This document shows positions 1-11,560 of a DNA stretch of 64,000 nt, one piece after another (the first letter of the stretch is position 1; every line of letters begins with the position of its first letter). Made by a program: the position numbers and the translations under genes. Source of the DNA: Gnetum montanum (lineage: Eukaryota; Streptophyta; Gnetopsida; Gnetales; Gnetaceae); NCBI GenBank assembly GCA_015680685.1, contig MNCI01002812.1, positions 592,595 through 656,594 on the forward strand. The letters are read 5' to 3'. The notes beneath the pieces are model-generated. The model was not told where the DNA came from. It saw nothing but the letters and a program-made list of their open reading frames with translations, and ran no database searches.

Positions 1-964
1 ATTGTAAATTGAGGAAATATAATTGGCAAGACCTTAAACTAGGTCAGTGAGAAAACATAACGATTAGGGTGCTTGTTTGTTTACTTGCTAAGTGTTGAAT
101 GATTTGTTGGTTGTTTGGCTAAGTCAAGTTGGATGTGGTCTTAAGTGTGCATGATTGATATTCTTGATTGATTGGGTGAGTGTATGTGAGATGCTATCTT
201 GCTTGGTATGACTAGTCATGTTATAGGTTGCTCATGATACCCCACACCTCTCCTTTGGCATAACATTTAACTTTTGCATCCATAAGGAACATGTAAAGGT
301 GCTCACTCAATCTTGTATTGATCCTCATTTTATGCAAATGATGGAGCTAGGAGCAATGGAGATCAAAAAGCTTGAGGGAGGTAATGATGACATACTTCTA
401 GTGTTTATATATGTCTTTATGAGATTTTTCATGAAAGAGATGGACCATTTTGCAACCTTTAAGCTTTAGTATTCTTGTACAATGTATATGATGTATATGT
501 ATGCTTAAGTCTGTGGGTTGATTGTTTAGCTAGTTAAACTTGTTTATGCATATGGACAGTTATGCCAGTATGTTGTAGAGGGGATGGTTTATATATTCTT
601 ATATAGTAATGTTGATGTTGGGTGTATTTATATGCTTCCCATATTGTTCTATTCTAGCTATATGAGCATTTCTATGAAGTGATTTTATAAGTTCCTGTTG
701 TGTTGATTTGATTTGTTTGATTAATATTGCACTTCATCTTTGATGATACTTTAGATTTTACTCTTCACCTAAGCTTGACTTCAATAGGATGCATGGTGTG
801 TTAAAATGATCTAGTGTAGAATTCTTTTTCCTAAATCCTACTTGTGAAACTATACTAAATTACTTCATTTTATCCAGGATCATAATTTTTTCTTTCTAAT
901 GGTACTTAAAAATTTTACAAATAAGTTACTATCATGATCAATTTGCAATTATTTAAATATGAAA
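1..964. other. Intergenic DNA, no gene recognised
   Basis: AT-rich sequence without a sustained reading frame on either strand. I see no LTR ends, no LINE motif and no RNA gene. It lies beyond the 3' end of the LINE that starts at 965. Confidence 0.5.
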
Positions 965-2421
965 TAAAATAAAATGAAGCTTTATTACATATGAGGATCC
1001 ATAGGATCTATTGAATAGATATTGCATTTTCATGAAAGTAAAGATTGACTCTATAAATTGACCAAGTACCAATGAGGGCATCAAAAACAAATCATATAGG
1101 TTTTTGGCTGTAACATTATAACATTGTCTCAATAAGTACTCACAATACAAGAAATAAACACATATAGCTCATCTTCAAGGGCTTCTAATCTTCACAACTT
1201 ACAAATGTACTCTTCTCAGGGGAATTGAATCAATCTTTCACTTTCAATTCTAAGATGATGAGAACTTAAGTGAAACTTGTTGATAACATACTTGATTGGA
1301 ATAAAAGCTAAGTGATAGTGAGTTTCTATATGAAGTTTATTAGATCTAATTTGATGTAAATAAAATTATCTCTTACCTTTCACATTATATCACATCTGTG
1401 TTAAAACCTTTTGCTTGACTAGTTGGCGAATATACTTGGGATTTTGCTACACGTCCTTTTAAGAGAGATTCCATTTTCTCAACTATTGCATCCCCTGAAG
1501 ATACCAACCATAGACTCACAAATCCTCAATAACTACTTTAGAATATTTTTCTTGGCTTGAGATCTCCAAGCTCTGAGTGTATGTAATGGATTAACACAAA
1601 GCTTCTATTTCTAAAAGTAATAAATCACATTCACATAATAACATTGAGTTAGGTGTTTTCATCTTTACCTTTAACTCACTGAGAAGAAAATCTTTCTACA
1701 CTCTTTTAATATCTTTCCAAAGTTTAGCACTAAGTTCAAGTCCCTAAACAATACATGCATACAATATAGTAGGATAGATGATAGTCTAAAAATTTAATTT
1801 CTGACCTTCTAAGCTTAGAGTCGTAAATTCTTACACTTATTTTTTAAAGTGTACAGAGCCTTGAAACCTCTTACTATTTTTTCTTTGATGCACTTCCTCC
1901 ACATGTAATTGTTCATATAAATGATATCCAACTCTTTAAAATAATCTACTATTTGCACATTGGTACCTCCAAGATGGAAGTTATAATAGGCATTTCTTAT
2001 ACCCTGGTTCATCAACTTGGTTTTATCTACATTCACTTGAAGACTAGATGAATGACAATAATTTTCTAAAATTTGCAACATATTTTTCATACCTTCTACA
2101 ATAGTGAAGATCAACACAACATCAATTGCATATAAAAGAAGATTCATTACTTGAGATTCAATTTTGATAGCATGACTATCTTGCCCGTTGTACAACTATT
2201 CTTACATTTCATCAATAAAGATACTAAAGAGAGTTGGAGAAAGTAGACAACCTTGCTTAACTCTAATTTTTCTATGGAATTAAAGATTTTTCTCTAAATT
2301 TTTGTATGTAATTTTAATAATCACTTGCTCAAATAATCTCTAAGTTGTTGTAAACAAATCTGAAGGGAGGCCAATTTTATGCAAGTGTAACCATAGTTTT
2401 GTATGGATCATTGAATCATAT
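965..2421 (-). mobile_element. LINE-A, 3' half (reverse transcriptase and C-terminus), broken
   Basis: Read on the minus strand this is the second half of a non-LTR retrotransposon ORF2. In order from high to low coordinates: a start at YDS-MIHTKLW (about 2410), SPTLFSIFIDEM (about 2230), the catalytic box as LLLYAIDVVLIF (about 2120-2141, where the usual YADD has become YAID), then SSLQVNVDKTKLM, and the C-terminal motif YACIVWG (about 1750). Near 1200 there is a weak LSSHHLRIES-like segment, as in the C-terminal cysteine-rich tail of related LINEs. The reading frame is open only from 2195 to 1815; elsewhere it has stops. The 3' end (965-1100) resembles 17795-17905 and 55400-55460, which supports a common family end. 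The lost catalytic Asp and the stops make it inactive. It continues in LINE-A 5' half at 15626-17345, because both pieces break at the same residues (YDS). Confidence 0.85.
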
Positions 2422-2425
2422 AAAT

Positions 2426-3263
2426 TGATGAATCATTGTTGGGTTGTATCAAAGGCATGTGTCAACACATCCCCATTGATGCATGTTTTGATGCGTCAAT
2501 GCATATACGTTGATGTGGTGTCTAGACTTGCCTATATAAATGTGTGTACCCACCACATTTATGGCATTTGTTAGTCAATAGCTTAACAAAGTTCTTGCAG
2601 TTTCTTTTTGTAGAAGTTAGAATATTTTCTAAATGCCGCAATAGGAGTCAAGGATTGTATAGATCATTATTCAAGCATCAATGTACCTAGACACATTATT
2701 GTGACAACAATAAAGACAAGATTTTTGATAAACCTTGCACACTTACAAATAGATTAATGTTTACTTTTATGCAATTTACTATTCATGCATTTTACTTCCA
2801 TGTTTCTAGTTAATTAGTTAAACACACTTAATTACACACATAAGCATGACCATCTCGAGCATAACGTTAATGATTGGTAATCCCATCAGTGCTATCACTT
2901 GGTAACCTAGTAGCGTCATAACGTGTTTAGGATGTATACAAAAAGTGGGATTGAATACTTATGCTAGGAAGTAGGCTAAGACATTAGTTAGTTACTTAGA
3001 TTAATACTTCATCAATTATTTTTTTCCACACTTATGATAATTAGACATAAAATATAAAAATAATACAAATCATGTGCCTTGGCTTCACTTAACCATATGC
3101 TTACAATTACAAAAGTGTAGCCAGGAAGACAATGATCGCATCCTTAAGTCACTATCTTTGCTACTGGCATTCAGTGAGCTAAAGTCCATGAAATTTGACT
3201 GGATTGCTAGTAAATGCTTGTGCTTCATATGGTTGGGTGTAGGGTCTACTCTACTGCTCATCA
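2426..3263 (+). repeat. Element 1 5' LTR
   Basis: It is 838 bp and starts TGATGAATCA and ends CTGCTCATCA. A cluster of ATGCAT and TGATGC words lies just before a TATA box (CTATATAAA, 2532-2540). The primer site follows one base after the end. It pairs with 14639-15471. Confidence 0.9.
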
Positions 3264-3264
3264 T

Positions 3265-3282
3265 TGGCGTTGTTGCTAGGGA
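3265..3282 (+). promoter_or_regulatory. Element 1 primer binding site (tRNA-Asp)
   Basis: TGGCGTTGTTGCTAGGGA matches the complement of the plant tRNA-Asp 3' end (TGGCGCCGTTGCCGGGGA) at 14 of 18 positions. All four differences are transitions. It is one base downstream of the 5' LTR. Confidence 0.85.
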
Positions 3283-3414
3283 CTTTAGTTAGCTAAGTGT
3301 GCTATTTAGGGAGATAGTGAAATTATTCATAGATGTTGTAAAAAAGAAACTTAATGTTAACATCACTAAGCCCAAGAAAATAATAACAACACACCATTTT
3401 TCTCAATCACTAAA

Positions 3415-5740
3415 ATGGTTTCCTCTCACAGGGAAAACTCTTCACCATTCTTTATAAGCGATTCCAATCAACAAAGGCAAGAGGGCCATAAGATGCCAAT
3501 GCCCCAATAATTTAGGGTGGTCTATACTCATTCAAATGACTATACTTCAAACTTCACCTTCATCCTGCATCAAGATGAGCAACTACAGTGGAGGGATATG
3601 GAAGGAAACATTGTGTCACCTCTCGACTAATCTATTCCTGCAATGCTCTTGAAAAATTTTATCAAGTTGGTTATTATAGGACTAAATTCCAAGTATGAAG
3701 TGCAAGATCATGCCTACTAGGATTATCATCCCACAAAGGCATAGAAAAGGTAAGATCGGCAAATGGAGGCCTCGTACAAGGCCACAAAAGGCAAACGGGG
3801 CCCTACCCACTTGTTCCTGCAAACTCATAACAAAAGGATAGGACTTCTTTTTAGAGAACTCTCAATACATAGATTCTCTTCCTCTCTTTGATGAGGAAAT
3901 CCTTAACTGGTGATTGCAGTTTACTATGGACAACCCTAGTTTTGGGAAGAATAGATCCTAGGATCAAGGGACCTCAAATGGGATCAGCCAAGGTAGGAAT
4001 GAGGATAGCAACTAAGATAAGGATAAACATGATGATCGTGGTAGGGACCAAAGAAGAGGAAGTAGTAGGCATCACACTAGTGCTAGCTCCCCTTTCTCTT
4101 CACTTTCTTCATCCTCATCATCCTCCTCCTCCAACTCTAATTAGAGCCATAGAGGTGATAAGAATTGTGATGGATGTGAATAGGGCATCTAGATGATCAC
4201 AGGTCCCACCGTAATGACAAAGACTGTGCACATGAGAAGCGAGGAGATGATCATTCAAGAGAAAGAAGGGATAATAGGTTTCATCACAGGCATAATGGCC
4301 ATGAAAGGGATCACTAAGATCACTATGACTATGAAGAGCCCCTTTTGGAAATAAGAAACATGCTAAACATTACAGAGGCTATAAGGATTCCAAATAGGCA
4401 TGCGCAAGCCAGTCGAATCAAATAGTTGGATATGAATAATATTCCCAAGTTTAAAGGGGGGTATAATTCAGATCCCTGAAATCACTTGCAAGCCTTTCTT
4501 GATGCTTATGCCTTGTAGAACATTGAAAATGACTGGAAAAAGCTGAAACTATTTCCCAGGACACACATCAAGGAAGAAGAAAGTTGGTGTTGGTCCTTGG
4601 AATTGGAATCTATTCAGAGATGGAGTACGATGCTTGAACTATTTAATGACAAGTATCAAACGTACTCCTGAGTATCTACCATGAGAAGGAAAATTCAAGG
4701 ATAGAGACAGGCACTCATGAATCCTTGGATGTGACCATGGGTAGGTACTACTACTTGTTGCACCAATGCCCATGCCATGGCTATTCTCAAAGAGATCAAC
4801 TACACCACATCATAGATGGGCTTTGAACTGAAATAAGGAGAACTCTTGGGATCTATGCCCAAGGGAGATTGTCAAAGCTAAAGGTCCATCAGATCCAAAG
4901 GCTCATTGGGTAGATAGCTAAGAAAGAGGATGAGCTAAAAAAATGAAAAAGTGCAAAAGAGTATAATAAGGATCCCTCTCTCTGCAAGAGAAAGGTTTGG
5001 TTCTATGAAAATGAGGAGGAGGAACCACTTGATGAAGTGGAGTAGAGGAAAACCTTGTTGATACAAAAGTATGTTTTTGAAATGTTGGCTAAGATTGATA
5101 AAATGTGGGATTCCTTGGATAAAAAATTTCAAACTTCTCTAAGAATTGTTGAGGAGACTAGATACCAAGGAGGTAGTGGTCATGACAGAAGAAAGGAGGA
5201 GGTTGAATGTGATCATTATAAGGCTAAGAGCAAAGTTGCAATAGTTGAGGAGGTTGTAGATTCCAAGTATGACATACACTAATATGAACATCCTAAGGGA
5301 TGTTGCCCTGTTGTGTCACACTTGAAGGAATCTGGGGTGTATGATTTAAATCCTAAACTAGCAAGATGACAAGCTCCTAGAAGGTTACCTTATTCACAAG
5401 GCAAGTATTAGTAGCAGTTTCACCATTAAACATACTATCCAAGTGGAGCACCACCACAACCTCATGACCAATATCAATAGTTGCAATACCCATAGTTTTG
5501 GGAGATGCCACCTTCAAGGTAGCAGTGCCCTTATCACCAACTAGATCCTTATGGGTACTATGTTCAGTAGCCCATTTTTCCATGTGACTCTTCTAGTCAT
5601 GGTTCCTTCCAACACCACTACTACCCTCTTAAATATTATAGAGCACCATCACCAAGGGGGGAGTCTCCATTTCCTTACTTTTCTTCTCCTCATCTTTTCA
5701 CTCTCGCACCTTCATCTATAATCCCTCCATGCAAGGAGAA
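3415..5740 (+). pseudogene. gag: Element 1 gag, broken
   Basis: Structural (capsid/nucleocapsid) protein of the retrotransposon. The start ATG at 3415 gives MVSSHREN, which lines up with MSSS starts of gag in Elements 2 and 6. It is followed in frame by one stop and then by VYTHSNDYTSNFTFILHQDE (about 3520-3585), the conserved N-terminal block of this family. The capsid domain lies at about 4430-4920 (NIPKFKGGY, WSTMLELFNDKYQTYS). A zinc-knuckle relic (YEHPKGCCPVVSHL) lies near 5280-5330, but its first cysteines are gone (SMTYTN instead of C-x2-C). The downstream part is rich in Pro, Gln and Tyr. Many stops and some frameshifts break the frame, so no full protein can be made. Boundary with protease is approximate. 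Confidence 0.8.
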
Positions 5741-6880
5741 ATACTAGCCTAGCTACAACAAAGAAATGCCATGAGGGTTGTAAACTTACAATCAACCCCT
5801 TTGTCAAGTGGTTCTGATACTAAGCCATGCAAAAGACCTTTCTTCAAAATCAATAGGTCCATGAAGCCCTCACATACACCTGTGGTTGTGAACCCTACTT
5901 CTACCTCCTTTGCAACATCCATCGAGCCTTCTTTAAACCAAAACACTTGCCATCTACATACTGTCATGCTGATCCACATGGTCATTAATTAGATAAAGGT
6001 TGGCCATCTTCCTAGGAAGAGATTTGATCCTAGAAGTCCCTTTATCTATTTACAGATTGTTGGAAATAAACATTGCAAAGCTCTTTTGGACTCATGTTTT
6101 GGAGTCACTTTGATTTCATAAGAGATGTATGAAGCCTAGAACCTACCTCCTTTAAAAAAGAGCAATGTAAGACTAGATTTGGTAGACTAATCCATCACTA
6201 CCCCTTTGTGATTGGTTGAGGACATCATGACCATCATTTGTGGATGGTCATATCCTATCAATTTCTTGGTGATCCACATGGAGAATGCTAAGAGGGACTT
6301 CCCAATCATCATGGGAAGAGTGTGGCTGAGTACACTTGATGCATAATTGGGGATTCAAGATCTCTCCTTAGAGATTTACAAGGAGAATAAGTTTAGAAAG
6401 ATTGAGAAAAGGTATGTTCGATGTATCGCGTATAGTGACACAGGGTGCCACTATGTGCAAAGATGATGGATTGTCAAGACCACATACCTTAAAGCATGTA
6501 GTCATTGTGCTGATGTTGTTGAAATTCAAAGGTGCTTGTACACTATAGCCACTAAATAGGAGGACACCTAGTTGCTAATAATAGACAAAGAGGCTGAATC
6601 ATCAATGTGCATGAAACTAGTCAAGATCCTTAGCAGCTCTTACATGGAAATCAATGTGCATGGATCAACTGGAGCAAATCCATTGCCAACTCTCTGATGA
6701 ACAAGGAGAAATCAATTGGGGAAAGTTGGAGATCCCAGAAACATTCAAGCAGGAGCCCCTTGAGTTAAAGGTTCTATTGGTAGGTATGCAATATGCATTT
6801 TTAAACAATGACAAGTTGGTTATCATCAATGCCATGCTTGCTCCTGAACAAAAAAAGAAGCTATTGGGAGTTATCAACAA
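5741..6880 (+). pseudogene. pol: Element 1 aspartic protease region, broken
   Basis: Retropepsin-like region of the polyprotein. The active-site block, ALLDSGSEVNLIS in Element 2, is here ALLDSCFGVTLIS (about 6082-6120), so the third residue of the DSG triad is lost. Downstream conserved text is present in the same order as in Elements 2, 3 and 6: ICGWSYPINFLVI, FPIIMGRVWL, IQDLSLEI, CIAYSDTGC. The last part (6654-6884) is open for 76 codons and corresponds to the linker between protease and RT, including KLEIPETFKQEPLELK. Stops elsewhere show that it is dead. Confidence 0.8.
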
Positions 6881-6889
6881 ATGAACAAT

Positions 6890-8290
6890 AGCCTTTTCCT
6901 AGTAATATCATGAGCTCATTGGAATTGATCCAAGGATATGCCAATACAAAATCTATACAAATTCCTCCATTAAATTGACAAGGCAATTACAAAGATGCTT
7001 GAACCCTAAGCTCAAGTAGATTGTCAAGAAAAAGATCGAACAACTCCTCAAGGTAGGGCTCATTTATCCCATTATGGATAGGGAGTGGATTAGTCCACTT
7101 GTTATAGGACCAAAAAAAGAGGGCAAGTGGAGGGTCTATATTGATTTTAGGCTGTTGAACATGGCAACTTACAAAGATCACTTTCTATTGCCATTTGTGG
7201 AACAAGTATCAGACACAATAGCAGGGCATTGCTATTACATATTTTTGTATGGTTATAGTGGCTATAACCAAATCCAAATTACACTGGAGGACCAGGACAA
7301 AACAACATTCATAAGTCCTTAGGGGAATTTTGCATACAGGAGAATGCCCTTTGGCCTATGCAATGCCCCTGCTACTTTTCAACATTTGGTCCTTAGCATA
7401 TTCCAATAACAAATTAGTAGCAGGGTGAAAGTCTTCATGGATGACTTTTCCACCTACAAGGCTACTTTTGAGCAAGCCTTGGATTGTCTAGAGTAAGTGC
7501 TTCAAAGATGTGTGGAGATCAATTTGATGCTCAATTGGCAAAAGAGCCATCTGATGGTCCAAGAAGGCATTGTCTTAGGGCACTGAATTTCTAGCAAAGG
7601 GATCAAGGTAGATCCAAAATAGATAAGGGTCATCCAAGGAATCACCAGATAGTTTGAAATAGTTAAAGATGTGAGGTCATTCCTTGGACACATAGGTTAC
7701 TATAAGTACTTCATATAAAACTTCTTGAAGATCAGCAAACCATTGGTGGAGCTAATAATGAAAGATGCAGTTTTTGTCTAGACCAAGGAATACAAGCATG
7801 AATTCCATCAACTTAAATTGAATCTCATTGAAACTCCCATTCTACAAGCACTAGACTAGTTCAAACTATCTCATATCATGACAGATGCATTTAACTATGC
7901 CTTAGGAGCCATGCTTACATAGTTGGATGATCAAAAATGTCCATATTACATCCATTGTGCAAGCAGGAGCATTGTGTGTGCATAGCTAAATTACACCACC
8001 AATGAAAAATAACTCATGATAGTGGTGTATGCTTTGGAGAAATTTAGGCACTATGTGCTTGGATATAAGGTGTTTATGCACAATGATCACAATGCTATTA
8101 AGTTCCTTATGAACAAAGACATGGTAAGCCGCATGTCATACGATGGCTAGTGATCTTGCAAGAGTTTGATCTAATGATGGTGAATAGAAAGGGAACTAAG
8201 AATGTGATTACTAACCACTTATCTTAGTTACAATGGAATAACAAGAAGGAGGAGAGCTCATTATTAGACTAATTTCCTAACGAATTGCTC
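6890..8290 (+). pseudogene. pol: Element 1 reverse transcriptase and RNase H, broken
   Basis: The polymerase that copies the element RNA into DNA. RT blocks appear in order: WISPLVIGPKKEGKWRVYID (about 7083-7142), LLNMATYKDHFLLPF, YGYSGYNQIQI, MPFGLCNAPATFQ (about 7343-7381), and the catalytic VFMDDFSTY (about 7432-7458), which keeps both aspartates. The primer-grip side and connection include RSFLGHIGYY (about 7675). RNase H follows with IMTDAFNYALGAML (about 7877), VVYALEKFRHYVLGYKVFMH (about 8022) and DHNAIKFLMN. The frame is open from 7074 to 7322 only. The stops are mostly TAG, as expected from CAG or TGG decay. Without repair the protein cannot be full length. Confidence 0.9.
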
Positions 8291-8379
8291 TTTGCTAGTG
8301 CTGTTACTAAACAAGACCCTAAAGAAATCAATTGGCATGAGAACATCCTATCCTATCCACTCACTAAGAAGATGCCATA

Positions 8380-9609
8380 GGGATGAAACTACAATAAGAA
8401 ATAGCAGTTTCTTCACCAGGACAAACACTTCATGGAGATCAATGGTAACTTTTAAAAGGTTTGCATGAATGGCCTCGTATGATGGTATACCCTTGATGCA
8501 GATCAATTGTGAGTCCTCCAAGATGCACATGAGGGTCCTTGTGGGGGCCACTATTCTAGGAGGTGAACAATCATTAAGATCCTCATGACATGGTACTATT
8601 GGCCTACACTCTTTAGGGATGTCCATCACTTCGTCCATTCCTGTGATAAATGTTAACATGATGGGAAGGGGGGAGGATGACTACTCATATAGAAGGATCC
8701 CAATAGTGGATTCAACCAACCTTTCAATCTTTAGGGAATTGACTTTGTGGGGTCCATAAACCCCATGTCCAATGGGAAGCCATACATCATTGTAGTTGTT
8801 GACTATTGCATGAAATGAGTAGAAGTTGCATCCGTCACAGATGATATGTCATCTACGACAACCCAGTTTGTACAAAAATATGTTGTAAACAGGTTTGGGA
8901 TGCCACATGCACTTATTTATAACAACAATACCCATTTTATAGGTGTCGCTTTTTGTAGACTCGTGTAGTGCTTGGGGGTTGAGCATAAATTGACAACTCC
9001 ATACCACCCCCAAGAAAATGGTCAGGTCGAGGTCACTAATAGGAAGATTACTAAAATATTAATGAGAAAAGTTAGAAAATATTTAAGGAACTAGAGCTCT
9101 AAAATCAATGATGCCCTTTGGGCTTATCATTCAACTTGGAAACTTCCTATAGGACGCTCTCCCTATGAGCTCGTGTATGAAAAGTTGCCAACACTCTCAA
9201 TTGCATGTAACCTAGACTTGGAACTAGGCTTAGCACAAAAAGAAAGATTGATGAATCTCAACATGCTAGATGAAAATCAATTAGTGGGCTTGTCATCCAA
9301 TGAAGTGTAGAAGGCATATAACAAACAATGCCATGATCTTAGGATTAGGAAAGTTAAATTTCAACCAGGCAATAAGGTGTTCTACTCAAACCCATGCATG
9401 ATCCTCATTGAACAAAATTCCAGATGCTATGGGAGGGCCCTTACATTATCGATGAAACCTTTTCATCTAGGGCCATGTTGATTTACCACCTTGACAATGC
9501 AAATAATAAATTATTAGTCAATACTAAACAAATAAAGCCTTTCCATGAACATTGAGTAACCAGTGGACATAATGCCTCAACAGATGAACAAGCATGCTTG
9601 ATCTTTTAG
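8380..9609 (+). pseudogene. pol: Element 1 integrase, broken
   Basis: Inserts the cDNA into the genome. A zinc-binding H-H-C-C region is seen at about 8525-8655 (DAHEGPCGGHYS, HHFVHSCDKC). The catalytic core follows: GIDFVGSINPMSNGKPYIIV (about 8740-8800, first Asp), then RFGMPHALIYNNNTHF (about 8892), where the second Asp of the usual ISDNGTHF is Asn-like, and [19 protein letters not shown] (about 8994). The C-terminal part has NDALWAYHSTWKLPIGRSPYELV and ends KPFHEH...ACLIF at the TAG of 9607-9609, which lines up with the integrase end of Element 3. Stops break it. Confidence 0.88.
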
Positions 9610-11560
9610 ATCTCCCCCTTCCAACTTGGTCATGGAGGAGATGGCCATCCATGCTGAGATTCAACAACGTGGCTCCTCAATTTTTAACCTTTTTGTTTTA
9701 CATCATTTTTACACCAGTTTTAGTACATTTTCCATTTTCTTGGACATTTTAAAATTTTTTCTATATTTTTATTTATTTGAATCTTCCTTACGTTCTTCAT
9801 TTTTCTTTATTGCCATTAGGACTTGGTGCCAACAATAGTTACTCATTGCTGGTGGTTTGAACTTTATTAATTACTTGATTACAAATGGTCATATTTCATT
9901 TTAGAATTTTGACATTTACTAATGGGACATTGATTCTTTTCATGTTAACAGGTAGTGAGTCTACGTTATCCATCACTCCACTCAACCCTATGGTGTTTCC
10001 TCTTTTTGAAAATATGAAGTTCCTTCCTAATAAAAACTTATAACAAATTTGTGACCTTTGTACTTTCCAAACTCAAGACAAATTAAGTGGATTGTCAAGG
10101 ATGTAACTTCAAATAGATTTGTCACTTTTGTACTTGCCTACCATATGATTTACATAAGTGTTTCCATGGGTTTTTCACCATTCCATTGTAGATTAATAAA
10201 TAGGAGGCAATGTCATTGCATGGTGTGGTTTCCATTCAAAAAAAAAACAATAATGATGGGAATTCAAAGCACATCCCTTAGACATAATAATGGGCTACAA
10301 GAATTAGTTATGGGGTTGGAAAGACATGTTACCAATGCCTGAGGACACCTCTCTAACTAAGGCCCTTTCCACTTCCTGCTTCTCTTTTCTTCTTCTTTAG
10401 GAATGGTGAGTGTTCTATGGGGATGTTCCTGTAGCTTTTGGGGTGGAATGGTCTAAGGTACTGATGTGAAGTTGCTGGAAGTGGATGGTTTTGATTTGGA
10501 CTAAGCAAGGAAGTTCTCAAGTCATAATTAATCACATCTTCTATAAGGTACTTCATGTGACCATCATGGGGAACTCCATTTCATACTCTCTCTCATTCAC
10601 CAATTCTTTCCATAAACCACCTCACTACCTCTTGTCATGATTGTTTTAGTGGATTCATTTAGAAAATAGTTAAAATTCTTTGATGACTTCTTTGGTGATT
10701 TGGTCTTTAACGATCCATGACCATTAATCAACCTTGGGCCCCACAGACTTCTTGGTTTTAGGACATGCAATGGCATTAAGGACATGAGCCTGCTATGGGA
10801 AGGATCCACTTGCATACTCCTTGGTTGTTATGGTTAAATTTCTTATTCCTGAGTCATTTTGCTCTCAAATCTTACATTTTCCACTGGGAAGCATCTAGTT
10901 TTTTCCCTCCTTGGCACATTAATCTCTTGAAAATCTCCATTTTGCATGTATTCTAAGCCCTCTTCAAGCATTTCCAATCATTCTAGGCTTTTCTAGCTTC
11001 CTCTAGACTCCAATTTTATGGAAAAAAATCTATGTTTTTACTTAGGTTTTAAATGGCAAAAATTTTGGGTCTTAGCTGTGTCAATGCATCCCCATTAACA
11101 CAACACAAAAATACTAGATATATGTGTTGACACTTAGCCAATTTTTGCCATTTACTTCTAAATGCCCAAGGAGTTTTTGCAGTTTTTAGAGCCTAGAGCC
11201 TTACCAAGCCCATAATGTTCGAACCCCTTATTCAAATCACTTCGTTCTTTAACACTATAGCTATTGGAGGTGAGCTTTACATTGTGGGGGCCACAAAAGA
11301 TAGGTTTTTAACAAAAATTTTTTCAAAATTTGTCTAACTCCTACAAGGTTTAACTAATAAAATAACATTAAAAATCACTACTTCTTATAAGTTAAACCTT
11401 ACCAACAAACTTTGGTAGTCATTCAAATGAAATAATATTAAAATAATCAATCCACCATAATCACAATTTAGCCCAAGTGTAACTGGCCAAGGATATAAGG
11501 AAATAAAAGTGCTCTAAGTTACACATTAAACACTAATCCTTAGTTATGTTGTAATTACAT
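9610..11560 (+). other. Element 1 post-integrase untranslated region
   Basis: It has no coding signal that I trust. Right after integrase is a purine-rich word (TTGGTCATGGAGGAGATGG, about 9625-9643) that matches an equivalent word in Elements 2 and 3. A second, GTGGGGGCC in 11273-11292, lies about 270 bp before the third ORF. Such spacers between integrase and the 3' LTR are common in the Athila/Tat group. Confidence 0.6.
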